Source: Auanema rhodensis
Lineage: Eukaryota > Nematoda > Chromadorea > Rhabditida > Rhabditidae
Reading direction: 5' to 3'
DNA: 64,000 nucleotides
Assembly: GCA_964057225.1 (NCBI GenBank)
Contig: OZ059895.1
Span: 23,136,688-23,200,687, forward strand
Every line of letters starts with the position of its first letter. The first letter of the stretch is position 1. A model generated the notes under the pieces. It worked only from the letters and a program-made list of their open reading frames with translations. It did no database searches and had not been told where the DNA came from. Shown here piece after piece: positions 53,501-64,000 of the stretch. Made by a program: the position numbers and the translations under genes.

Positions 53501-56163
53501 TGCATCATTTTTCAAACGATCATAACTAATTTTTGTATTAAGCGTTTCTCAATGTAGTATAGTGCATTCGATGCGGATTTTTAAGCTGCGTCGATCTGTG
53601 TTATCAGATTTGCGCTAGCTTAAAAATGCACCGAGATATCAACTGATATAAGTTCACACTTATATCCTCGATTTTCACCCTGAAGAATTAATTTTTTCGT
53701 TGAATAACATCGTCCATCGTCTTTGCCTTGTAAAAAGAAATCTAAAAACATCTACTTTTTGCTAAATTATTTTGAAATTTTTCGAAAAAAATTTTGTCAA
53801 AATGTTTTTGGAAGCAATGTTGAGTGTACATGGAAACTCAACATACACTAATGCATCATTTTTCAAACGATCATAACTAATTTTTGTATTAAGCGTTTCT
53901 CAATGTAGTATAGTGCATTCGATGCGGATTTTTAAGCTGCGTCGATCTGTTTTATCAGATTTGCGCTAGCTTAAAAATGCACCGAAATATCAACTGATAT
54001 AAGTTCACACTTATATCCTCGATTTTCACCCTGAAGAATTAATTTTTTCGTTGAATAACAATGTCCATCGTCTTTGCCTTGAAAAAAGGAATCTAAAAAC
54101 ATCTACTTTTTGCTAAATTATTTTGAAATTTTTCGAAAAAATTTTTGTCAAAATGTTTTTGGAAGCAATGTTGAGTGTACATGGAAACTCAACATACACT
54201 AATGCATCATTTTTCAAACGATCATAACTAATTTTTGTATTAAGCGTTTCTCAATGTAGTATAGTGCATTCGATGCGGATTTTTAAGCTGCGTCGATCTG
54301 TTTTATCAGATTTGCGCTAGCTTAAAAATGCACCGAAATATCAACTGATATAAGTTCACACTTATATCCTCGATTTTCACCCTGAAGAATTAATTTTTTC
54401 GTTGAATAACAATGTCCATCGTCTTTGCCTTGAAAAAAGGAATCTAAAAACATCTACTTTTTGCTAAATTATTTTGAAATTTTTCGAAAAAATTTTTGTC
54501 AAAATGTTTTTGGAAGCAATGTTGAGTGTACATGGAAACTCAACATACACTAATGCATCATTTTTCAAACGATCACAACTAATTTTTGTATTAAGCGTTT
54601 CTCAGTGTAGTATAGTGCATTCGATGCGGATTTTTAAGCTGCGTCGATCTGTGTTATCAGATTTGAGCTAGTTTAAAAATGCACCGAGATATCAACTGAT
54701 ATATGTTCACACTTATATCCTCGATTTTCACCCTGAAGAATTAATTTTTTCGTTGAATAACAATGTCCATCGTCTTTGCCTTGAAAAAAGGAATCTAAAA
54801 ACATCTATTTTTTGCTAAATTATTTTGAAATTTTTCGAAAAAATTTTTGTCAAAATGTTTTTGGAAGCAATGTTGAGTGTACATGGAAACTCAACATACA
54901 CTAATGCATCATTTTTCAAACGATCATAACTAATTTTTGTATTAAGCGTTTCTCAATGTAGTATAGTGCATTCGATGCAAATTTTTAAGCTGCGTCGATC
55001 TGTGTTATCAGATTTGCGCTAGCTTAAAAATGCACCGAGATATCAACTGATATAAGTTCACACTTATATCCTCGATTTTCACCCTGAAGAATTAATTTTT
55101 TCGTTGAATAACAATGTCCATCGTCTTTGCCTTGAAAAAAGAAATCTAAAAACATCTACTTTTTGCTAAATTATTTTGAAATTTTTCGAAAAAATTTTTG
55201 TCAAAATGTTTTTGGAAGCAATGTTGAGTGTACATGGAAACTCAACATACACTAATGCATCATTTTTCAAACGATCACAACTAATTTTTGTATTAAGCGT
55301 TTCTCAATGTAGTATAGTGCATTCGATGCGGATTTTTAAGCTGCGTCGATCTGTGTTATCAGATTTGCGCTAGCTTAAAAATGCACCGAGATATCAACTG
55401 ATATAAGTTCACACTTATATCCTCGATTTTCACCCTGAAGAATTAATTTTTTCGTTGAATAACATCGTCCATCGTCTTTGCCTTGTAAAAATAAATCTAA
55501 AAACATCTACTTTTTGCTAAATTATTTTGAAATTTTTCGAAAAAAATTTTGTCAAAATGTTTTTGGAAGCAATGTTGAGTGTACATGGAAACTCAACATA
55601 CACTAATGCATCATTTTTCAAACGATCATAACTAATTTTTGTATTAAGCGTTTCTCAATGTAGTATAGTGCATTCGATGCAGATTTTTAAGCTGCGTCGA
55701 TCTGTGTTATCAGATTTGCGCTAGCTTAAAAATGCACCGAGATATCAACTGATATAAGTTCACACTTATATCCTCGATTTTCACCCTGAAGAATTAATTT
55801 TTTCGTTGAATAACAATGTCCATCGTCTTTGCCTTGAAAAAAGAAATCTAAAAACATCTACTTTTTGCTAAATTATTTTGAAATTTTTCGAAAAAATTTT
55901 TGTCAAAATGTTTTTGGAAGCAATGTTGAGTGTACATGGAAACTCAACATACACTAATGCATCATTTTTCAAACGATCATAACTAATTTTTGTATTAAGC
56001 GTTTCTCAATGTAGTATAGTGCATTCGATGCGGATTTTTAAGCTGCGTCGATCTGTTTTATCAGATTTGCGCTAGCTTAAAAATGCACCGAAATATCAAC
56101 TGATATAAGTTCACACTTATATCCTCGATTTTCACCCTGAAGAATTAATTTTTTCGTTGAATA
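50548..56163. repeat. Higher-order block G: GATCACAAC family, copies 145-160
   Basis: Alternating monomers at 50548-51951 give a 702-bp dimer: GATCACAAC with TTTTATC, then GATCACAAC with CTCAGTG and GAGCTAGTTT. The pair 51601-52302 recurs at 54409-55110 (offset 2808). CTTGTAAAAAGAAATC with an A7T4 tract appears at 53707, and a CTTGTAAAAATAAATC variant at 55462. The short open frames beginning at 50613, 50964, 51315, 51666, 53070, 54474 and 55176 arise only because GATCACAAC removes a stop codon. Confidence 0.8.
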
Positions 56164-59100
56164 ACAATGTCCATCGTCTTTGCCTTGAAAAAAGGAATCT
56201 AAAAACATCTACTTTTTGCTAAATTATTTTGAAATTTTTCGAAAAAATTTTTGTCAAAATGTTTTTGGAAGCAATGTTGAGTGTACATGGAAACTCAACA
56301 TACACTAATGCATCATTTTTCAAACGATCACAACTAATTTTTGTATTAAGCGTTTCTCAATGTAGTATAGTGCATTCGATGCGGATTTTTAAGCTGCGTC
56401 GATCTGTGTTATCAGATTTGAGCTAGCTTAAAAATGCACCGAGATATCAACTGATATATGTTCACACTTATATCCTCGATTTTCACCCTGAAGAATTAAT
56501 TTTTTCGTTGAATAACAATGTCCATCGTCTTTGCCTTGAAAAAAGGAATCTAAAAACATCTACTTTTTGCTAAATTATTTTGAAATTTTTCGAAAAAATT
56601 TTTGTCAAAATGTTTTTGGAAGCAATGTTGAGTGTACATGGAAACTCAACATACACTAATGCATCATTTTTCAAACGATCATAACTAATTTTTGTATTAA
56701 GCGTTTCTCAATGTAGTATAGTGCATTCGATGCGGATTTTTAAGCTGCGTCGATCTGTGTTATCAGATTTGCGCTAGCTTAAAAATGCACCGAGATATCA
56801 ACTGATATAAGTTCACACTTATATCCTCGATTTTCACCCTGAAGAATTAATTTTTTCGTTGAATAACATCGTCCATCGTCTTTGCCTTGTAAAAAGAAAT
56901 CTAAAAACATCTACTTTTTGCTAAATTATTTTGAAATTTTTCGAAAAAAATTTTGTCAAAATGTTTTTGGAAGCAATGTTGAGTGTACATGGAAACTCAA
57001 CATACACTAATGCATCATTTTTCAAACGATCATAACTAATTTTTGTATTAAGCGTTTCTCAATGTAGTATAGTGCATTCGATGCGGATTTTTAAGCTGCG
57101 TCGATCTGTTTTATCAGATTTGCGCTAGCTTAAAAATGCACCGAAATATCAACTGATATAAGTTCACACTTATATCCTCGATTTTCACCCTGAAGAATTA
57201 ATTTTTTCGTTGAATAACAATGTCCATCGTCTTTGCCTTGAAAAAAGGAATCTAAAAACATCTACTTTTTGCTAAATTATTTTGAAATTTTTCGAAAAAA
57301 TTTTTGTCAAAATGTTTTTGGAAGCAATGTTGAGTGTACATGGAAACTCAACATACACTAATGCATCATTTTTCAAACGATCACAACTAATTTTTGTATT
57401 AAGCGTTTCTCAATGTAGTATAGTGCATTCGATGCGGATTTTTAAGCTGCGTCGATCTGTGTTATCAGATTTGAGCTAGCTTAAAAATGCACCGAGATAT
57501 CAACTGATATATGTTCACACTTATATCCTCGATTTTCACCCTGAAGAATTAATTTTTTCGTTGAATAACAATGTCCATCGTCTTTGCCTTGAAAAAAGGA
57601 ATCTAAAAACATCTACTTTTTGCTAAATTATTTTGAAATTTTTCGAAAAAATTTTTGTCAAAATGTTTTTGGAAGCAATGTTGAGTGTACATGGAAACTC
57701 AACATACACTAATGCATCATTTTTCAAACGATCATAACTAATTTTTGTATTAAGCGTTTCTCAATGTAGTATAGTGCATTCGATGCGGATTTTTAAGCTG
57801 CGTCGATCTGTGTTATCAGATTTGCGCTAGCTTAAAAATGCACCGAGATATCAACTGATATAAGTTCACACTTATATCCTCGATTTTCACCCTGAAGAAT
57901 TAATTTTTTCGTTGAATAACATCGTCCATCGTCTTTGCCTTGTAAAAAGAAATCTAAAAACATCTACTTTTTGCTAAATTATTTTGAAATTTTTCGAAAA
58001 AAATTTTGTCAAAATGTTTTTGGAAGCAATGTTGAGTGTACATGGAAACTCAACATACACTAATGCATCATTTTTCAAACGATCATAACTAATTTTTGTA
58101 TTAAGCGTTTCTCAATGTAGTATAGTGCATTCGATGCGGATTTTTAAGCTGCGTCGATCTGTTTTATCAGATTTGCGCTAGCTTAAAAATGCACCGAAAT
58201 ATCAACTGATATAAGTTCACACTTATATCCTCGATTTTCACCCTGAAGAATTAATTTTTTCGTTGAATAACAATGTCCATCGTCTTTGCCTTGAAAAAAG
58301 GAATCTAAAAACATCTACTTTTTGCTAAATTATTTCGAAATTTTTCGAAAAAATTTTTGTCAAAATGTTTTTGGAAGCAATGTTGAGTGTACATGGAAAC
58401 TCAACATACACTAATGCATCATTTTTCAAACGATCATAACTAATTTTTGTATTAAGCGTTTCTCAATGTAGTATAGTGCATTCGATGCGGATTTTTAAGC
58501 TGCGTCAATCTGTTTTATCAGATTTGCGCTAGCTTAAAAATGCACCGAAATATCAACTGATATAAGTTCACACTTATATCCTCGATTTTCACCCTGAAGA
58601 ATTAATTTTTTCGTTGAATAACAATGTCCATCGTCTTTGCCTTGAAAAAAGGAATCTAAAAACATCTACTTTTTGCTAAATTATTTTGAAATTTTTCGAA
58701 AAAATTTTTGTCAAAATGTTTTTGGAAGCAATGTTGAGTGTACATGGAAACTCAACATACACTAATGCATCATTTTTCAAACGATCACAACTAATTTTTG
58801 TATTAAGCGTTTCTCAATGTAGTATAGTGCATTCGATGCGGATTTTTAAGCTGCGTCGATCTGTGTTATCAGATTTGAGCTAGCTTAAAAATGCACCGAG
58901 ATATCAACTGATATATGTTCACACTTATATCCTCGATTTTCACCCTGAAGAATTAATTTTTTCGTTGAATAACAATGTCCATCGTCTTTGCCTTGAAAAA
59001 AGGAATCTAAAAACATCTACTTTTTGCTGAATTATTTTGAAATTTTTCGAAAAAATTTTTGTCAAAATGTTTTTGGAAGCAATGTTGAGTGTACATGGAA

Positions 59101-59673
59101 ACTCAACATACACTAATGCATCATTTTTCAAACGATCATAACTAATTTTTGTATTAAGCGTTTCTCAATGTAGTATAGTGCATTCGATGCGGATTTTTAA
59201 GCTGCGTCGATCTGTGTTATCAGATTTGCGCTAGCTTAAAAATGCACCGAGATATCAACTGATATAAGTTCACACTTATATCCTCGATTTTCACCCTGAA
59301 GAATTAATTTTTTCGTTGAATAACATCGTCCATCGTCTTTGCCTTGTAAAAAGAAATCTAAAAACATCTACTTTTTGCTAAATTATTTTGAAATTTTTCG
59401 AAAAAAATTTTGTCAAAATGTTTTTGGAAGCAATGTTGAGTGTACATGGAAACTCAACATACACTAATGCATCATTTTTCAAACGATCATAACTAATTTT
59501 TGTATTAAGCGTTTCTCAATGTAGTATAGTGCATTCGATGCAGATTTTTAAGCTGCGTCGATCTGTGTTATCAGATTTGCGCTAGCTTAAAAATGCACCG
59601 AGATATCAACTGATATAAGTTCACACTTATATCCTCGATTTTCACCCTGAAGAATTAATTTTTTCGTTGAATA
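56164..59673. repeat. Trimer higher-order repeats, copies 161-170
   Basis: The 1053-bp unit is GATCACAAC/GAGCTAGC, then a plain ATATAAG monomer, then ACATCGTCC/CTTGTAAAAAG with A7T4. It occurs at 56164-57216, 57217-58269 and 58621-59673, and an earlier relative lies at 53005-54057. One extra monomer (58270-58620, ATTTCG and a private TGCGTCAATCTG) interrupts the register. The third unit's last monomer carries GCAGAT instead of GCGGAT. The minus-strand open frame at 58940-59131 results from a private GCTGAATT change near 59030. Confidence 0.85.
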
Positions 59674-62600
59674 ACAATGTCCATCGTCTTTGCCTTGAAA
59701 AAAGAAATCTAAAAACATCTACTTTTTGCTAAATTATTTTGAAATTTTTCGAAAAAATTTTTGTCAAAATGTTTTTGGAAGCAATGTTGAGTGTACATGG
59801 AAACTCAACATACACTAATGCATCATTTTTCAAACGATCATAACTAATTTTTGTATTAAGCGTTTCTCAATGTAGTATAGTGCATTCGATGCGGATTTTT
59901 AAGCTGCGTCGATCTGTTTTATCAGATTTGCGCTAGCTTAAAAATGCACCGAAATATCAACTGATATAAGTTCACACTTATATCCTCGATTTTCACCCTG
60001 AAGAATTAATTTTTTCGTTGAATAACAATGTCCATCGTCTTTGCCTTGAAAAAAGGAATCTAAAAACATCTACTTTTTGCTAAATTATTTTGAAATTTTT
60101 CGAAAAAATTTTTGTCAAAATGTTTTTGGAAGCAATGTTGAGTGTACATGGAAACTCAACATACACTAATGCATCATTTTTCAAACGATCATAACTAATT
60201 TTTGTATTAAGCGTTTCTCAATGTAGTATAGTGCATTCGATGCGGATTTTTAAGCTGCGTCGATCTGTGTTATCAGATTTGAGCTAGCTTAAAAATGCAC
60301 CGAGATATCAACTGATATATGTTCACACTTATATCCTCGATTTTCACCCTGAAGAATTAATTTTTTCGTTGAATAACAATGTCCATCGTCTTTGCCTTGA
60401 AAAAAGGAATCTAAAAACATCTACTTTTTGCTAAATTATTTTGAAATTTTTCGAAAAAATTTTTGTCAAAATGTTTTTGGAAGCAATGTTGAGTGTACAT
60501 GGAAACTCAACATACACTAATGCATCATTTTTCAAACGATCATAACTAATTTTTGTATTAAGCGTTTCTCAATGTAGTATAGTGCATTCGATGCGGATTT
60601 TTAAGCTGCGTCGATCTGTGTTATCAGATTTGCGCTAGCTTAAAAATGCACCGAGATATCAACTGATATATGTTCACACTTATATCCTCGATTTTCACCC
60701 TGAAGAATTAATTTTTTCGTTGAATAACATCGTCCATCGTCTTTGCCTTGTAAAAAGAAATCTAAAAACATCTACTTTTTGCTAAATTATTTTGAAATTT
60801 TTCGAAAAAAATTTTGTCAAAATGTTTTTGGAAGCAATGTTGAGTGTACATGGAAACTCAACATACACTAATGCATCATTTTTCAAACGATCATAACTAA
60901 TTTTTGTATTAAGCGTTTCTCAATGTAGTATAGTGCATTCGATGCAGATTTTTAAGCTGCGTCGATCTGTGTTATCAGATTTGCGCTAGCTTAAAAATGC
61001 ACCGAGATATCAACTGATATAAGTTCACACTTATATCCTCGATTTTCACCCTGAAGAATTAATTTTTTCGTAGAATAACAATGTCCATCGTCTTTGCCTT
61101 GAAAAAAGAAATCTAAAAACATCTACTTTTTGCTAAATTATTTTGAAATTTTTCGAAAAAATTTTTGTCAAAATGTTTTTGGAAGCAATGTTGAGTGTAC
61201 ATGGAAACTCAACATACACTAATGCATCATTTTTCAAACGATCATAACTAATTTTTGTATTACGCGTTTCTCAATGTAGTATAGTGCATTCGATGCAGAT
61301 TTTTAAGCTGCGTCGATCTGTGTTATCAGATTTGCGCTAGCTTAAAAATGCACCGAGATATCAACTGATATATGTTTACACTTATATCCTCGATTTTCAC
61401 CCTGAAGAATTAATTTTTTCGTTGAATAACAATGTCCATCGTCTTTGCCTTGAAAAAAGAAATCTAAAAACATCTACTTTTTGCTAAATTATTTTGAAAT
61501 TTTTCGAAAAAATTTTTGTCAAAATGTTTTTGGAAGCAATGTTGAGTGTACATGGAAACTCAACATACACTAATGCATCATTTTTCAAACGATCATAACT
61601 AATTTTTGTAATAAGCGTTTCTCAATGTAGTATAGTGCATTCGATGCAGATTTTTAAGCTGCGTCGATCTGTGTTATCAGATTTGCGCTAGCTTAAAAAT
61701 GCACCGAGATATCAACTGATATATGTTCACACTTATATCCTCGATTTTCACCCTGAAGAATTAATTTTTTCGTTGAATAACAATGTCCATCGTCTTTGCC
61801 TTGAAAAAAAAAATCTAAAAACATCTACTTTTTGCTAAATTATTTTGAAATTTTTCGAAAAAATTTTTGTCAAAATGTTTTTGGAAGCAATGTTGAGTGT
61901 ACATGGAAACTCAACATACACTAATGCATCATTTTTCAAACGATCATAACTAATTTTTGTATTAAGCGTTTCTCAATGTAGTATAGTGCATTCGATGCGG
62001 ATTTTTAAGCTGCGTCGATCTGTGTTATCAGATTTGCGCTAGCTTAAAAATGCACCGAGATATCAACTGATATAAGTTCACACTTATATCCTCGATTTTC
62101 ACCCTGAAGAATTAATTTTTTCGTTGAATAACAATGTCCATCGTCTTTGCCTTGAAAAAAGAAATCTAAAAACATCTACTTTTTGCTAAATTATTTTGAA
62201 ATTTTTCGAAAAAATTTTTGTCAAAATGTTTTTGGAAGCAATGTTGAGTGTACATGGAAACTCAACATACACTAATGCATCATTTTTCAAACGATCATAA
62301 CTAATTTTTGTATTAAGCGTTTCTCAATGTAGTATAGTGCATTCGATGCGGATTTTTAAGCTGCGTCGATCTGTTTTATCAGATTTGCGCTAGCTTAAAA
62401 ATGCACCGAAATATCAACTGATATAAGTTCACACTTATATCCTCGATTTTCACCCTGAAGAATTAATTTTTTCGTTGAATAACAATGTCCATCGTCTTTG
62501 CCTTGAAAAAAGGAATCTAAAAACATCTACTTTTTGCTAAATTATTTTGAAATTTTTCGAAAAAATTTTTGTCAAAATGTTTTTGGAAGCAATGTTGAGT

Positions 62601-63885
62601 GTACATGGAAACTCAACATACACTAATGCATCATTTTTCAAACGATCATAACTAATTTTTGTATTAAGCGTTTCTCAATGTAGTATAGTGCATTCGATGC
62701 GGATTTTTAAGCTGCGTCGATCTGTGTTATCAGATTTGAGCTAGCTTAAAAATGCACCGAGATATCAACTGATATATGTTCACACTTATATCCTCGATTT
62801 TCACCCTGAAGAATTAATTTTTTCGTTGAATAACAATGTCCATCGTCTTTGCCTTGAAAAAAGGAATCTAAAAACATCTACTTTTTGCTAAATTATTTTG
62901 AAATTTTTCGAAAAAATTTTTGTCAAAATGTTTTTGGAAGCAATGTTGAGTGTACATGGAAACTCAACATACACTAATGCATCATTTTTCAAACGATCAT
63001 AACTAATTTTTGTATTAAGCGTTTCTCAATGTAGTATAGTGCATTCGATGCGGATTTTTAAGCTGCGTCGATCTGTGTTATCAGATTTGCGCTAGCTTAA
63101 AAATGCACCGAGATATCAACTGATATATGTTCACACTTATATCCTCGATTTTCACCCTGAAGAATTAATTTTTTCGTTGAATAACATCGTCCATCGTCTT
63201 TGCCTTGTAAAAAGAAATCTAAAAACATCTACTTTTTGCTAAATTATTTTGAAATTTTTCGAAAAAAATTTTGTCAAAATGTTTTTGGAAGCAATGTTGA
63301 GTGTACATGGAAACTCAACATACACTAATGCATCATTTTTCAAACGATCATAACTAATTTTTGTATTAAGCGTTTCTCAATGTAGTATAGTGCATTCGAT
63401 GCAGATTTTTAAGCTGCGTCGATCTGTGTTATCAGATTTGCGCTAGCTTAAAAATGCACCGAGATATCAACTGATATAAGTTCACACTTATATCCTCGAT
63501 TTTCACCCTGAAGAATTAATTTTTTCGTAGAATAACAATGTCCATCGTCTTTGCCTTGAAAAAAGAAATCTAAAAACATCTACTTTTTGCTAAATTATTT
63601 TGAAATTTTTCGAAAAAATTTTTGTCAAAATGTTTTTGGAAGCAATGTTGAGTGTACATGGAAACTCAACATACACTAATGCATCATTTTTCAAACGATC
63701 ATAACTAATTTTTGTATTACGCGTTTCTCAATGTAGTATAGTGCATTCGATGCAGATTTTTAAGCTGCGTCGATCTGTGTTATCAGATTTGCGCTAGCTT
63801 AAAAATGCACCGAGATATCAACTGATATATGTTTACACTTATATCCTCGATTTTCACCCTGAAGAATTAATTTTTTCGTTGAATA
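59674..63885. repeat. Seven-monomer duplication at right end, copies 171-182
   Basis: Five monomers at 59674-61428 recur at 62131-63885, offset 2457 bases. Shared rare alleles are TTTTCGTAGAATAAC (ends 61077 and 63534), TATTACGCG and ATGTTTACAC (in copies beginning 61078 and 63535). Copies 176-177 (61429-62130) lie between. The partial monomer after 63885 also matches copy 176 as far as it goes. I noticed no differences between the two blocks. Confidence 0.85.
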
Positions 63886-64000
63886 ACAATGTCCATCGTC
63901 TTTGCCTTGAAAAAAGAAATCTAAAAACATCTACTTTTTGCTAAATTATTTTGAAATTTTTCGAAAAAATTTTTGTCAAAATGTTTTTGGAAGCAATGTT
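63886..64000. repeat. Partial satellite monomer at window edge (copy 183)
   Basis: The first 115 bases of a monomer with AAAAGAAATC and ATTTTG are cut by the window end inside the conserved core. The array evidently continues beyond the window. Confidence 0.97.

Larger units (their letters stand above)
1..64000. repeat. 351-bp satellite DNA array, about 182.3 head-to-tail copies
   Basis: The motif ACAATGTCCATCG (or a one- or two-base variant) recurs every 351 bases from base 1 to base 63886. Every stretch between belongs to the same monomer, so the window is a pure tandem array. All copies have the same orientation, and no unrelated sequence interrupts them. The phase shifts only at about 11577 (+1), 21433 (+1), 22736 (-1), 48820 (+1) and 50225 (+1). 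Base composition is AT-rich, about 68% A+T in the first monomer. Arrays of this kind typically form centromeric or pericentromeric heterochromatin in eukaryotes; that location is inferred. The organism is probably an insect or another invertebrate, but the family is not recognised by name. Both array ends lie outside the window. Confidence 0.99.

Noticed and set aside
14458-58883. Fifteen nearly identical plus-strand 65-codon open frames (four at 14458-19218, eleven at 49208-58883)
   Set aside because: They start at TTG, not ATG, and exist only where one substitution (GATCATAAC to GATCAAAAC or GATCACAAC) removes the TAA stop present in all other copies. They have no recognisable domain and no conserved start context. 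They are satellite by-products, not genes.
58940-59131. Minus-strand 63-codon open frame
   Set aside because: It opens only because of a single private change (GCTAAATT to GCTGAATT near 59030) in one monomer. The same frame is stopped in the other copies, so it has no coding support.
1-64000. CRISPR array
   Set aside because: Periodicity is 351 bases and the whole period is repeated. There are no short repeats with unique spacers and no cas genes.
1-64000. LTR or other transposon tandem remnants
   Set aside because: No terminal repeats, target-site duplications, primer-binding site or reverse transcriptase/transposase fragments were seen. Monomer boundaries are arbitrary.

Overview
The whole 64,000-base window is one uninterrupted tandem array of a 351-bp satellite DNA. 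All monomers lie in the same orientation. With the monomer start set arbitrarily at base 1, I count 182 complete copies followed by a 115-bp partial copy at 63886-64000. I found no protein-coding gene, RNA gene, transposon insertion, inversion, CRISPR array or unique spacer. The first monomer is about 32% G+C (112 of 351 by hand count). Its CpG is not depleted (13 CpG, against about 9 expected).

A long, AT-rich, gene-free array with a monomer of about two nucleosome lengths points to constitutive heterochromatin (centromeric, pericentromeric or subtelomeric) of a eukaryote. The A/T-tract style and normal CpG content suggest an invertebrate, most likely an insect. That assignment is inference; I do not recognise the satellite family by name.

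The array is a mosaic of higher-order repeats. Monomers differ from each other at roughly 5-15 positions, and the combinations of variants recur in blocks. Left to right: 1-5967, a reshuffled six-type family; 5968-11232, a trimer family; 11233-14041, irregular monomers; 14042-21061, dimer, tetramer and 11-monomer duplications; 21062-22816, variant monomers carrying indels; 22817-25624, an eight-monomer block; 25274-28081, near-identical trimers; 28082-29836, a five-monomer block; 29837-32644, the second copy of the eight-monomer block; 33698-35452, the second copy of the five-monomer block; 35453-38260, another trimer region; 38261-48439, a family marked by a TCTGAGTT loop allele; 48440-50547, a transition zone; and 50548-64000, a family with GATCACAAC and CTTGTAAAA alleles and a seven-monomer duplication at its right end.

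Each monomer carries four notable elements: a nearly invariant core with an 8-bp dyad (ATGTTGAG/CTCAACAT), a long imperfect stem-loop with 11-bp outer arms, a second dyad near the end (GATATAAG/CTTATATC) and a TTTCGTTG motif resembling half a CENP-B box. Copy length is held very tightly: only five single-base indels were seen in 64 kb. Short open frames that appear in some monomers are by-products of single substitutions in the satellite, and I do not regard them as genes.
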